NCBI GenBank assembly: GCA_003290165.1
Contig: QNQO01008300.1
Location: 248,001-312,000 of the forward strand
Direction of reading: 5' to 3'
DNA: 64,000 bases
Origin: Berberis thunbergii
Taxonomy: Eukaryota; Streptophyta; Magnoliopsida; Ranunculales; Berberidaceae
Shown: piece by piece, positions 54,986 to 64,000 of the stretch
Layout of the letters: the number at the start of each line of letters is the position of its first letter
How positions within the stretch are numbered: the stretch's first letter is position 1
Notes under the pieces: model-generated
The model's database searches: none
What the model saw: the letters and a program-made list of their open reading frames with translations, nothing else
Told to the model about the DNA's origin: nothing
Translations under genes and position numbers: made by a program

Positions 54986-55655
54986 ACATAATATCAACTA
55001 TGGCGGCAAATGCCAATGTAAGGTCAAACTGCTCGCATTCACTGAGCTCCTTGCAATTATTGAAGGGGCACTAGGCTAAAAGGACTAATTTGGGGTTTTA
55101 GTTTCAGCTTAGGATGTCGTTAAGTACTTAAGTTTCATTAGTTAAAAGGACACCCTACCGAAACTAAATAATTTTTTTTTAAATTCGTTTGAGCTAAAAA
55201 TTTCAGAAAATTTACGGATTGTGCCAAAGTATGAGACCATTTGACATTGTTCATCAAGATACGCGTTTAGGTCCTTGATGTTAAATATATTGATAAATTG
55301 TATTTCTGGGTGTTTAAGACTATCCTTTTGGGTGGTCTTAGATAATGGACGCTAGCTAACCTATTGTTCGCTTCGTGATATCAATAAAGAACTTTTCTTT
55401 ATCCCATTTAATGAGTATCCAAGGCAAACACATCGAAACAAGCTAAAACTTTGAAACCCCAAATATAGTCCTTTTAGAACAATATCTATTTATTGAATCA
55501 CCCATTCCTAACGCAAAACCTAAATAAAACATAAACTTTTTGAGTCGCAACTTTTTATCATTATACGTTCTTCACTAATTATTTGATAAAATTAGTTGTA
55601 TGCCAAATTGCTAACTAGGATCATGCCTATGCTTATTAGTAGGGGTGGGCATCCC
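52830..55655. other. AT-rich intergenic, no gene recognised
   Basis: Includes A/T homopolymers (53580-53800), a G10 run (54802-54811), an (AC)n microsatellite (about 54955-54983) and a 77-codon minus-strand frame (54505-54738) with no recognisable product. Confidence 0.5.
54955..54983. repeat. (AC)n microsatellite
   Basis: About 14 AC units, ending ACATAACATAAT. Confidence 0.95.
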
Positions 55656-55781
55656 ATCCCGCATTCCCGATCTTGTCCCGAGTTTTTTCGACTCTTATTG
55701 GGATTGATCAATCCTATTCTGATCCTGTCCTGTCTCGAATTGAATTTTTAAATATTTAGTATTAATAATTTTAATATATTT
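55656..55781 (+). repeat. hAT-like fragment (one end)
   Basis: Starts TAGGGGTGGGCATCCCATCC, the usual hAT tip, then CCCGATCTTGTCCCGAG. The Tat-like element cuts it at 55787. The other end is not seen. Confidence 0.5.
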
Positions 55782-55786
55782 ATTAG

Positions 55787-56335
55787 TGATGCGTCCAAAA
55801 TCCGTGCTCTTGTGAGTTTGATCTGCAAAACAAATGTCAAATTGCCAAAGACCACCCTTATGGTGGTCGAAGGGTGGTCGAATGCACTCCGATGCTTAAG
55901 CCAGTAACTTAGTTGGAGATTAAGATAATTATGGACAAAACTCAGTTAAAGTTGCATACCTTTGTCGAATGTTCTCTTTACATTTTATAATGGTCATTCT
56001 TAATACCTGCATATCTTAAGCATGTGAGGCGCAACGAGGGGAGATGTTATCTGTAATAGTCTCCTCCTTTTTTAAGATGCGTCCATGGAGGCATAAGTCC
56101 ATCCACGACTCTTTTTCTTTGTAACATTCCTCCCCCTTAAGGGAGAACTTTATCGGGCATGGATTTGGGTCTCTGATTACGTTTTATTTTGACGAGCCTT
56201 ATTTGGGCTTTCATGACTGGATTCGTCTACTTTGGGCTTTATGAATTGGCATGGTCTTGGGATACTTAATCCTCGTGATGGATGACCTCTCTCACGTGTA
56301 TGGTTGTGATGACAGCCTTATTTGATGTATCACCA
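55787..56335 (-). repeat. 3' LTR of the Tat-like element
   Basis: 549 bp, colinear with 62675-63213, with many C/T and G/A differences, indicating age and probable methylation-driven decay. On the inner side AAGGGGGGTAGC (minus strand, about 56336-56347) is a polypurine tract. Confidence 0.95.
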
Positions 56336-56654
56336 GCTACCCCCCTTGAGTTAGTGGGTATGCTGTCGTGGCCACTAACTTGGTGACATTTAGACTTTTG
56401 ATTTCATCATTGCCTCGCATTTAATGTTATTAGCAACTTTTGGTGAATTGGTCTCCTGATATCTTGTTCGTTTATTTTTTCAGGCGTGTTTTGGGATTTC
56501 GTGTAGTCATCATATCTTGCACGTGGTCCTATGAGCAGTCTCTTCGTTGCTCGACTACATAAAAGCAAGTGTGATTGATTTATTTATCTCTTTACGCTAT
56601 CTTTGAAATTAGGGATTATTCTTCTTTCTTCTTATTCGTTTTCCTTGCTATTCC

Positions 56655-58200
56655 ATTCCTTAATGATGTATGTTGGCGATATACAAAGCAATGAGGTGCT
56701 TGCTGCTTGTGAAGTTTTTTTCTCGCCCAAGAAAGCTTATCAAGTGACGTTGGACAATGTTCATTCTTACTAGGGGTGGGCAATGTCGGTTCGGTTCGGG
56801 TTTAAACCCTAAATCAATTTCGAACCGATTTCATTCGGTTTGCCCAAAACCCAAACCGAAACTGAATTTTGTATTTGTAAACCAATGAATTCGCTTGAAC
56901 CGAATTTCGGATCGGTTCGGTTCGGTTGGGCCGAAATTTCAGGCTCAAGCATTTGAAAGACTTTCATTAAAACATGTCTACTTTTTTTACAGGCCCAATT
57001 TTTTTATAGACCTAATTTTAGCCCAAAATTGAAAACTTTGAGATAAGGGAGTGATTCAGTGCAACAGGGTGTACTGCAGTGCATTTGTTGCACTAATAAG
57101 GTATTGACACCTACCTGTTATTTAGTTATTTATATATATCTAATTAATCGGTCGGTTCGGTTATAAATCGGTTGGTTCAAAATCGTAAACCGATTTCGAA
57201 CCGTTTATAATCGGTTCGATTCGGTTTAAATTATTTTCTTTCTACTCATATTTCGATTCGGTTACCGAACCGAATTTGAAAATCAGTTCGGTCGATTAAC
57301 CGAATTTAAATCGGTTTTTGCCCACCCCTAATTCTTACTATAATTTGCTATTCGACCTCGAGATCATTCTCCTAGGCATAACGATAGTCCTTGTTGTCCA
57401 AGGTCTGGGTATATTGCACTTTATACATGCATATTCCTTTTCGACCTTTGATTCCTAGGGTTCTGCATTCGGTGGTTGGTCTACTGGTGACCAAGGACAT
57501 TTGCTTATTCCGTTCTTCTATTTGTTTTGGGAAGCTCAATGATGACATCAGAGATTGGTCGAGATTCTGGTTTTACCCTTTTTTCAGCTCTGGCCACTTC
57601 AAATTGCGAGTTCGTTTTGAATCCCTAACAAACAAAAGTATTTGCAGTTAACTACGGATGAGCAAATGATCAGTGACCGATTTTTTAAGCTTCCAATGCT
57701 TCCCGTGGAGGCATTTCTCTGTGAGGACATCTTGGAGCATAGTGGCTTGTACACTATGAATGAGGAGGAACGAGTTTTGCTTATCGAATCCCGAGCTGAG
57801 AGATTGTTGCCCGTGCTGCTTCTGTTGGTGCTAGTAATTCTAGCATTGATGGAGAAGTGAGCTCGGGCAAAGGTGTTATGGATCTCAATGCTTTTGTTAG
57901 CATTGGTGTTGTTGGCCCGACTTCCAGGAAGAGGAAGCTTCAGAGGCCTGCTAGCCCGTCGAAGCAACTGTTGATAAGTCCTGGCCATGTTTCGAAGAAG
58001 AAACGACTTTCTACTCGTGGTGCTGCTCAGACTGCATCTCGTCCGAGTTCTTCTAATAAGGAAGCTATGAAAGAAAATCGTTTATCCCTCGAGGAGGTCG
58101 ATGATATGAACTTGGCGCTGGAGATGAACGAGAAGAAAACTACTCGTCCGTTGGACAAGAATGAAAAGAGGTTTTTCCGCCTATGGTGTTCCCGATGATG
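56655..58200 (+). pseudogene. antisense ORF, N-terminal part (putative gypsy-type transposon protein)
   Basis: The plus strand has an interrupted reading that starts near MMYVGDIQSNEVL (56665), is split by the hAT MITE, and resumes with RVLHSVVGLLVTK, DWSRFWFYPFF (57440-57590) and LPVEAFLCEDILEHSGLYTM (57680-57760). The last part (57857-58198) is Lys/Arg/Ser-rich (GPTSRKRKLQRPASPSKQ), like a nuclear-targeted linker. Similar degenerate proteins in plants are filed as putative gypsy-type transposon domains. Function is unknown; several stops are present. Confidence 0.6.
56772..57330. mobile_element. hAT-type MITE with 8-bp TSD
   Basis: The ends are TAGGGGTGGGCAA and its inverse TTGCCCACCCCTA, and the body is full of GGTTCGGTTCGG/CCGAACCGAA motifs. 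A perfect 8-bp duplication ATTCTTAC flanks it (56764-56771 and 57331-57338), the TSD length of hAT elements. It interrupts the antisense ORF. Confidence 0.95.
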
Positions 58201-58342
58201 TTGAATGATCCAACGACGACTCTTGGGCTATCGATGACAAGATGTTCCATCTGGCGGTGGAGCAGTCTAAGGATGTTCCTTCTCGGTCTCCTTCCATTCA
58301 TGTCGACAATGCGACTAGGTTCTTAGTTTTTCTCCCGTTCGT

Positions 58343-59628
58343 TTGGATTCTTCTGTTCATGTTGTCGCTACTACTTGTTCTATTCCTACTATGACTACTC
58401 CGCATCGAGAAGGCAAGATTAGTTTTTCTATTGTCATCGGTGTTTTGCCTACTCTTCCCGCTGTTGGGGGTGGTTCCTTATTTCGGATCCCCACGTCCCC
58501 CATCCACAGATTAGTTGAAAGGAGCCCACCCCGGATCCATATCAAATTGGACGAAAAACTTTGTTTGTTTACTCAACTTGACGTGCATGATGGTGTGCGT
58601 AGGTTAATCAATGAATGGCACAGGCAAGCGGTGGAACGATCTCTGATGCCAATGTTGGATCCTAGCACTCATCTCAATTATGGTCTCAAGCAAATAATGG
58701 ACTAGATGAATCGCCTCACTTATGTCGTGTGATAACGTCGGAGTACAAGGTTGGCTGTGGCCTGGTGGCTGCTCTTGAGAGGAAATTGGCGACACTATTG
58801 TTGGTATTTTCTCACGTCCTTCGCCAATTTGACATGGTGAAAGTGCAGTGTGCAAAGCAAGAGAAGGTAGCTGGGCTTGCCTTGGTCTCTCTGAGGGAAG
58901 TGGAAAGTACACGAGATCGAGCTGCTATGGAGCTTGAATCTTCAACGGCTGCTTTGAATGGGGTTCGTGCACGTCTGGATGAGTTAGAAAATGAGCTATT
59001 TGTTGATCAAGTTGGCCATGATGAGGCTCTGTGTTTTGTGATTGAGCAATCTGTCAGCCATAAAATTGCTGAAGGGTGGGTAGAACAATTAATAATTGCA
59101 TTTGAAGAAGTCAAGTCAGACATCTCTGCCATGTTGACCACAGCCGAAGGGGAGCTTGATGCGACAAAAGACAAGCTTAAGATTGCGGAGGTGGAAGATT
59201 GGAAGAGAGTGGTTGATGGGAGGGTCGAGCTTCTTGACTATATTGAAGGGCTTGGCATTGATTTGTCCGAATATCATCATTTGGTCAATCAAGTCTTCGA
59301 GGATGATGATGGTGAGGACAATACTTTAAATCCTTCAAATGATCCTATAGATGAACAACTGTTATTTCCTCACCCTTCCATCCTGGCTTCATCGTCTACT
59401 CTCGTTGTTGTAGAGAAAGCCCCGTCTCATCCTGCCACTGGCATTGTTGCCTCTCTTCCATTAGATGTTCTTGTCGCCTCTATCGTATCTTTTTTGAACT
59501 TTTTATTTTCTTCTCCAAATGTTCCATCTCCTTCTCCAGATGTACAATCTTCTTCTCTGGATGTAAAAAATGTTGTATTGCCTTTTATATTATTTTTTGT
59601 TTCACATGTTTTCTCTTTGAAGTCGTGA
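58343..59628 (+). pseudogene. antisense ORF, C-terminal coiled-coil part
   Basis: Open frames 58343-58705 and 58729-59628 encode a helical, heptad-rich protein, for example LVSLREVESTRDRAAMELES, ALNGVRARLDELENELF and AEGELDATKDKLKIAEVED, ending with a Ser/Pro-rich tail. TAG at 58703-58705 and a frame change separate the two. It is a long coiled coil of unknown function, commonly found in such transposon antisense genes. The 299-codon segment is unusually well kept. Confidence 0.65.
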
Positions 59629-59629
59629 T

Positions 59630-61185
59630 TCGTCTTGGGTCATTTGTTGTAACTCATTGTATATGGTAATTGTACTTGCTTTATTCGCCACATTTTTTTG
59701 TTCTGATATTCGCATATTCGTTTTGGGATCGAGTGTGTTGGTTGCTCTAGTAGGTCTTGATTTGTATGTCAATGTGCTCCATGTTCCTAAGTATTGGCTG
59801 GATTGGATGGTTTTGTGAGCGAGTTGGCTCGTACAACTTTTCTTTTAGGTCCGTTGTTTTTGTCAAAGTAAGTCGTCTTGCACATTTTTAGTTTTCGCTT
59901 CTTGGTTCGATACTCTGATTGGCCAGAAGGCCTCTATAACTTCATATTGATTTATATGTTCTGACTTTCTGTTCCGACATATAGTGCTGAATGAATTGAC
60001 TTGCTCGTCCCAACTTTGTTGGTCTGATATATTAATCGTCCCAAGGTTTTACCCGAGTAAGTTGACTCATTTGTTTCAGTTTTTACTTCGTTGGTTTTGA
60101 CATGTTGGTTGATCCGAAGTGTATCTGAGTAAGTTGACTTATATGTCCCAACTTTTACTTTGTCAGTCTGACGCATTGGTCGACCCAAAATTTATTTGAG
60201 TAAGTTGACCTATTTGTCCCAACATTTACTTCGTTGGTTTGACGTGTTGGTTGACTAGAAGTTTATTAAAATAAGTTGACTTTATCCGTCCCAACTTTTA
60301 CTTCGCTGGTCTAACGCGTCGGTTGACTCAAATTTTATTTGAGTAAGGTGACTTTATCCATCCCAACCTTTACTTCATGGTTAATCAGACCAAAATTTTT
60401 GCGTATGACTTATACGTTCTGACGTTTTGTTTGTGGCTTGAGATGCCAATTGATTCTCATTTTCTGGCTTTAATGCCTCAATTTTGGAGGTAAGATGGAG
60501 AGTTTTGAACTCGAAATTTTATTGATAACCCCGTTTCGGGTGTTTAATAATCTATAGTAGTGGTCATTCATTTCTCATAAAGTTACGCTATGTTGTATGT
60601 TTTAGATTGTTGCTTGATTTGTTTTGCCTTGAGCTATCTTAATGTTGTTGCTGTAACTTCTTCTTTCATGATTCTCTGTAGTTTTGTTGTTTGTATATTG
60701 TTGTTGTGAGGTAGCTAATAAACTCGGAATGTTTCTTGATCGAATTATTGGGTGTGTGTCATTGACAGGTTGGTTCGGACGTAACCTTGAATTGTTCAAT
60801 CATGCTCACACAGTACCAGCTGCCGAGCTTCATTCGTCGAATCATATGATTTGTCTGTGTCATCTTCGTTGTCAATAATGTAGGAAGCGTTGTTGGCCTT
60901 GTCGTTAATAATATGAGTCAAGCTTGTAAGTTCTTGATTATATCGATTGGTTGGCCTCCATTTGAAGTACCAATTTTCTCCGTACTCCTCGTTGTGAGTT
61001 GTTGTATTGATTTATCTGGTCTCGTTTGATGACATTGGCGCTCCTATATAGATCAACTCGAATGGGAGACGTTGTTGGTTGTTTCTTTGGTTGGCTTGGT
61101 TGTTCGCTTCCTCCAGCTGCGCAATGTAGAGTGTTTATCAGCTCTTTGGGTTGTTCCTTTGATCCCGTAGTGGTGTCCCCCTTCT
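59630..61185 (-). other. non-coding centre of the Tat-like element
   Basis: No pol-like motif was found on either strand. The ~72-bp tandem repeats occupy 59990-60400. Short plus-strand ORFs (60684, 61026) show no similarity. From about 61200 upward the minus-strand gag C-terminus is recognisable. Confidence 0.6.
59990..60400. repeat. five to six ~72-bp tandem repeats
   Basis: Each unit starts with AGTTGACTTATNTGTCCCAA-like sequence and continues TTTACTTCGTTGGTTTGAC and TTGGTTGACCCAAA; units start near 59996, 60061, 60133, 60205 and 60276. Copies differ at many positions. Confidence 0.85.
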
Positions 61186-61189
61186 CTTT

Positions 61190-62569
61190 CCCCTTGGGTT
61201 GTTTATCAGGTAACCCGAAGAATTCGTCAAGTCGTCCTATTTGAACCTAGAGCAGTCTTCAGTTCGTGCTCGTGATCCTTGTGGAAAGAACAGTATTTGC
61301 TCTTGTCTCACCCCTCTGCCTCTACTCTCATCTTGAGTGGCCAGTTGACATCTTCTCATTTTGCCATGGCTTTCAGTATGTTTACTTGATTTGTCTTCAT
61401 GTACGTGTATGGTTTGTACATTTTTTTACCACGTTTGTTACCCATTCATGCTTGGGCCTTGCCGATTGTGGCTTTCAGGATTCTTGCTAGGTAAATTCGG
61501 GTTTGCCATTGGTTCGGTGCCTTTTTGACTGAACGTTTTTCTCTCGGGGTCTGTCATCTCTCCTTTTTTCCTCTCTTCTTTCGCGCCTCTATGATTGAGC
61601 TTCTCTATCGGATTCATTCTTCTTCCTAGCGGCTATCATCTCCTCGAGAGTGATGTGCTTTTGAGTGGTATTTAATAGAGTTTCCATGCTTTTTAAAGGT
61701 TCTAGGTTTAGAGCATCGAAAAATGTCATTTTTTTTCAATCCGCGCGGTAAAGGTAGTGATGGTCTTGTCGTCGTTGCATCCATCGATCATTGTTAACTC
61801 GTTAGTAAAATGAGGGACGTATTCCCTTATAGTTTCCTCTGGCTTATGTTTGATATGAAACAAGTAGTGTGGCCCCTTCCTTATCCGATGACTGTCGGTG
61901 AACCTCGTGACGAAGGCAGTAACTAATGCCTGGAATGAGTCTATTGACCTTGGCGGTAGGCTGTCGAACCAATTCATCGCTGTGGAGGTGAGACTAGTTG
62001 GGAACGTGATGGATTCTATGTTTTTCTTCAACGTCATCATGTGGTGAAAGTGTCGCAAATGGTCGGTCGGATTGGTGGTGCCATCGTATGATTCAAACTT
62101 TGTGGGACGAACTTCTTTGACATAGTTCATACAATACATTAGGATCCGTGACTTCGATTTTGAATGAAATTTTAGCGGGTGTCGCGTCCCTTTGGGGGGT
62201 CCCATTTTGAATTGGTTTGCTGCTTTTTGAGATTCACCTGTTGAGGTTCTGCATGAACTTTGTTGGCAGAGTTTGTTGAGGCGGAGCTTGGACGAGATCA
62301 GCGGACTGAGCACACTTTTGGGTGAATTTTTCTACCATTTTGATCATATAGTCCATTTGAGTCATGGGTAGGTCTGCACGAGGGTTGGTAGCAGTGTCGC
62401 CAGACGTATGTGGTGTTTGGGCTACTGCACCGTGTTGATCTCTGTTGCCGGGCTTGATCGGCACGACATTTGTAGCTGGGTCTAAGGTGTGTACTACCGG
62501 CAGTGTAGCTTCGTCGGTGGGAAGATTGCTTTGGTTGTTGTCGGGTTGAGGGTATGTATAGCGTTCCAT
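61190..62569 (-). pseudogene. Tat-like gag
   Basis: Minus-strand reading starts at ATG 62569 (MERYTYPQPDNNQSNL), shifts frame near 62240, and continues with TKFESYDGTTNPTDHLRHFH, MNWFDSLPPRSIDSFQALVT and EETIREYVPHFTNELTMIDG, a typical gypsy/Tat gag core. Downstream pieces (about 61720-61400) read LNLEPLKSMETLLNTTQ and RDKSKYC-like, with a His/Cys pattern near 61290-61250 resembling a nucleocapsid knuckle. It would assemble virus-like particles in the cytoplasm, if intact. Confidence 0.85.
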
Positions 62570-62674
62570 CTGTTCTAAAGGTTTCTAAATCGTTGATTAG
62601 AATTGAAGAAATTTGCAATTGTAGATTCACTTCTTGAAAGGAAAACTTATCGTTCCCCACGGATGACAACAAAC

Positions 62675-63213
62675 TGATGCGTCCAAAATCCGTGCTCTTG
62701 TAAGTTTGACCTGCAAAACAAATGTTAGACTGCCAAAGACCACCTTTTTGGTGGTTGATGGCACTCTGATGCTTAAGTCGGTAACTCAGTTGGAGATTGA
62801 GATAATTTTGGACAAAACTCAGTTAGAGTTGCATATATTTGTTAAATGTCCCCTTTACCTTTATAATGGTCGTTGTTAATTCCCTACGTGACTTAAGCAT
62901 GTAAGGTGCAATGAGGGGGGACATTTTCTGTAACAATCACCTCCTTTATGAATATACATCCGTGGAGGAGTAACTCCCTCCACGACTTTTTTTTCTTTGT
63001 AACGTTCCTCACCCTTAAGGGAGAACTTTATCGGGCCTGGATTTGGGTATCTTATTAGGTTTTATTTTGATAGACCCTGTTTGGGCTTTCATGATTGGAT
63101 TCGTCTTCTTTGGACTTTATGAATTGACTTGGTATTGGGATACTTGATCCTCGTGATGGGTGATATCTGCCACGTATATGGCTGTGATGACGACCTTATT
63201 TAATGTATCATCA
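62675..63213 (-). repeat. 5' LTR of the Tat-like element
   Basis: 539 bp. Just inside it (about 62655-62674) the minus strand reads TTGTTGTCATCCGTGGGG, which looks like a decayed TTGGCGCCGTCTGTGGGG-type primer binding site of plant gypsy elements. Confidence 0.9.
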
Positions 63214-63273
63214 ATTAGCAATGCTCTTCTCGTAACGTGTAACTTTGTAGTGTGTGTATCTTTTATGTGTTAG

Positions 63274-63840
63274 ATTGAAAAGTTTGACAAACTAAAATCA
63301 CAGCTCCAAGTTGTAGCGCTGAGAATTCAAGTAAGATTATTTGGATGTGCTTGTTTTAATTTTATATTGCAGAAAGGTAGTACCGGTTATCAGATAGACT
63401 TGACTAAAAAAAAACTAAAATATCCTCAAACAAAACAACATTGCTTTCTTGACGAAACAACTTATACTTCGACATATTCTGGCCATGCACTAAAAATGCC
63501 CCAATTATTACGAGGCTTATAATTTCGCATTTTGATCATTCACTAAAATGTCAAAACTGCTTAATTATTACGAGGTTATTTAATCATGCAAGACACATTC
63601 ATATACCTTTGATTCACCATAATTGTTAATTATGATGAAAAACATTTCCATTCATACTTTCTTACTAAAAGTTTGTATTCTTCTTTGCAAGTGTTCAAGA
63701 CACTAAAATCAACCCAAGCAATGGGGGAAGCTATGAAAGGTGTGTTACAAAAGTGATGGGCCAGATGAATTTGCCTTCATTACAAAAAATAATGCAAGAA
63801 TTCAGGAATGGCCCGTTCATGCTCCTACTCCAAATAATGA
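63274..63840 (+). pseudogene. VPS2-like ESCRT-III subunit, exon relics
   Basis: Exon 63274-63330 encodes IEKFDKLKSQLQVVALRIQ with AG and GT borders. Exon 63700 onward encodes TLKSTQAMGEAMKGV, then, after a frameshift and loss of a few codons near 63748, MGQMNLPSLQKIMQEF. These are conserved Snf7/VPS2 family helices of ESCRT-III, which sorts membrane proteins into multivesicular bodies. Upstream exons are not found; the Tat-like element lies only 56 bases before the first exon and may have separated them. The sequence after 63815 no longer matches. It is the closest thing to a second host gene at this end. Confidence 0.8.
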
Positions 63841-64000
63841 GTTCATAATTTAAGTCAATTAGCAGGGTCCAAATTGAAGAATAAATTTGCCAAAAACATG
63901 CTAGATTATGTGCGTGAGCTTAGTAAATTGAAAAAAAAAAAGTAAATTGAAAGTTACAAATTAAAGCATGTTAATTTCATCTCGTCCTGAACCTGTTTGG

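Larger units (their letters stand above)
55787..63213 (-). mobile_element. Tat-like LTR retrotransposon lacking pol, with antisense ORF
   Basis: LTRs 55787-56335 and 62675-63213 both run TGATGCGTCCAAAATCC...TGTATCAYCA on the plus strand; a perfect 5-bp TSD ATTAG flanks it (55782-55786 and 63214-63218). Gag is on the minus strand, so the right LTR is the 5' one. No RT, RNase H or integrase is detectable between gag and the 3' LTR. Instead the space holds a plus-strand (antisense) coiled-coil gene, ~72-bp tandem repeats and a hAT MITE. Antisense extra ORFs near the 3' LTR are known in Tat/Grande-type elements; this copy fits that pattern in reduced (TR-GAG/LARD-like) form. Confidence 0.9.

Overview
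The window is repeat-rich nuclear DNA of a flowering plant, most likely a eudicot. It is AT-rich, its exons are short and joined by GT...AG introns, and its host-derived sequences belong to plant families (a DG1-like PPR protein, a CHUP1/IPGA1-like protein). The rest is nested plant transposable elements. Nothing looks prokaryotic or organellar. I could not determine the species.

Layout, left to right. (1) 1-1001: 5' end of a minus-strand LTR retrotransposon cut by the window edge, with a 34-C homopolymer in its LTR, beside a LINE relic and a 134-bp near-palindrome. (2) 2.7-10.6 kb: a broken DG1-like PPR gene whose last large intron holds a 5'-truncated RTE-type LINE, itself split by a solo LTR with a perfect 5-bp TSD. 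(3) 11.36-18.31 kb: a complete Mutator-like element with terminal inverted repeats and a perfect 9-bp TSD. It carries a plus-strand plant-mobile-domain gene and a minus-strand transposase/OTU-protease gene, both decayed, with an array of short palindromes between them. (4) 18.7-18.9 kb: an eL40 (ubiquitin-ribosomal fusion) pseudogene. (5) 19.09-26.92 kb: a Ty3/gypsy chromovirus with a CACTA-like element inside its gag. (6) 28.52-33.86 kb: a seven-exon CHUP1/IPGA1-like gene, the only nearly intact host gene, with two compensating 1-bp indels in exon 1. (7) 34.6-37.4 kb: a gypsy gag relic split by a 2.0-kb foldback element, which is a giant imperfect hairpin of about eight ~185-bp repeats with a 10-bp TSD. 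(8) 37.4-44.2 kb: SINEs, a ~183-bp tandem array and LTR-like relics. (9) 44.22-52.19 kb: an Athila-like retrotransposon lacking RT, RNase H and the integrase core, inserted into the reverse transcriptase of another gypsy relic. (10) 55.79-63.21 kb: a minus-strand Tat-like element with gag but no recognisable pol, an antisense coiled-coil ORF, ~72-bp tandem repeats and a hAT MITE. (11) 63.27-63.84 kb: exons of a decayed VPS2-like ESCRT-III gene.

The insertions give a relative chronology: LINE into PPR intron, then solo LTR into LINE; CACTA into chromovirus gag; foldback element into gag relic; Athila-like into gypsy RT; hAT MITE into the Tat-like antisense ORF. Most boundaries were fixed by target-site duplications visible in the sequence. 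The 7-kb Mutator-like element and the foldback element share the same outer motif and probably belong to one superfamily. No operon-like cooperation exists; elements and genes are linked by nesting. The least conventional structures are the foldback repeat element, the palindrome array inside the Mutator-like element, and the pol-less antisense-ORF retrotransposon.
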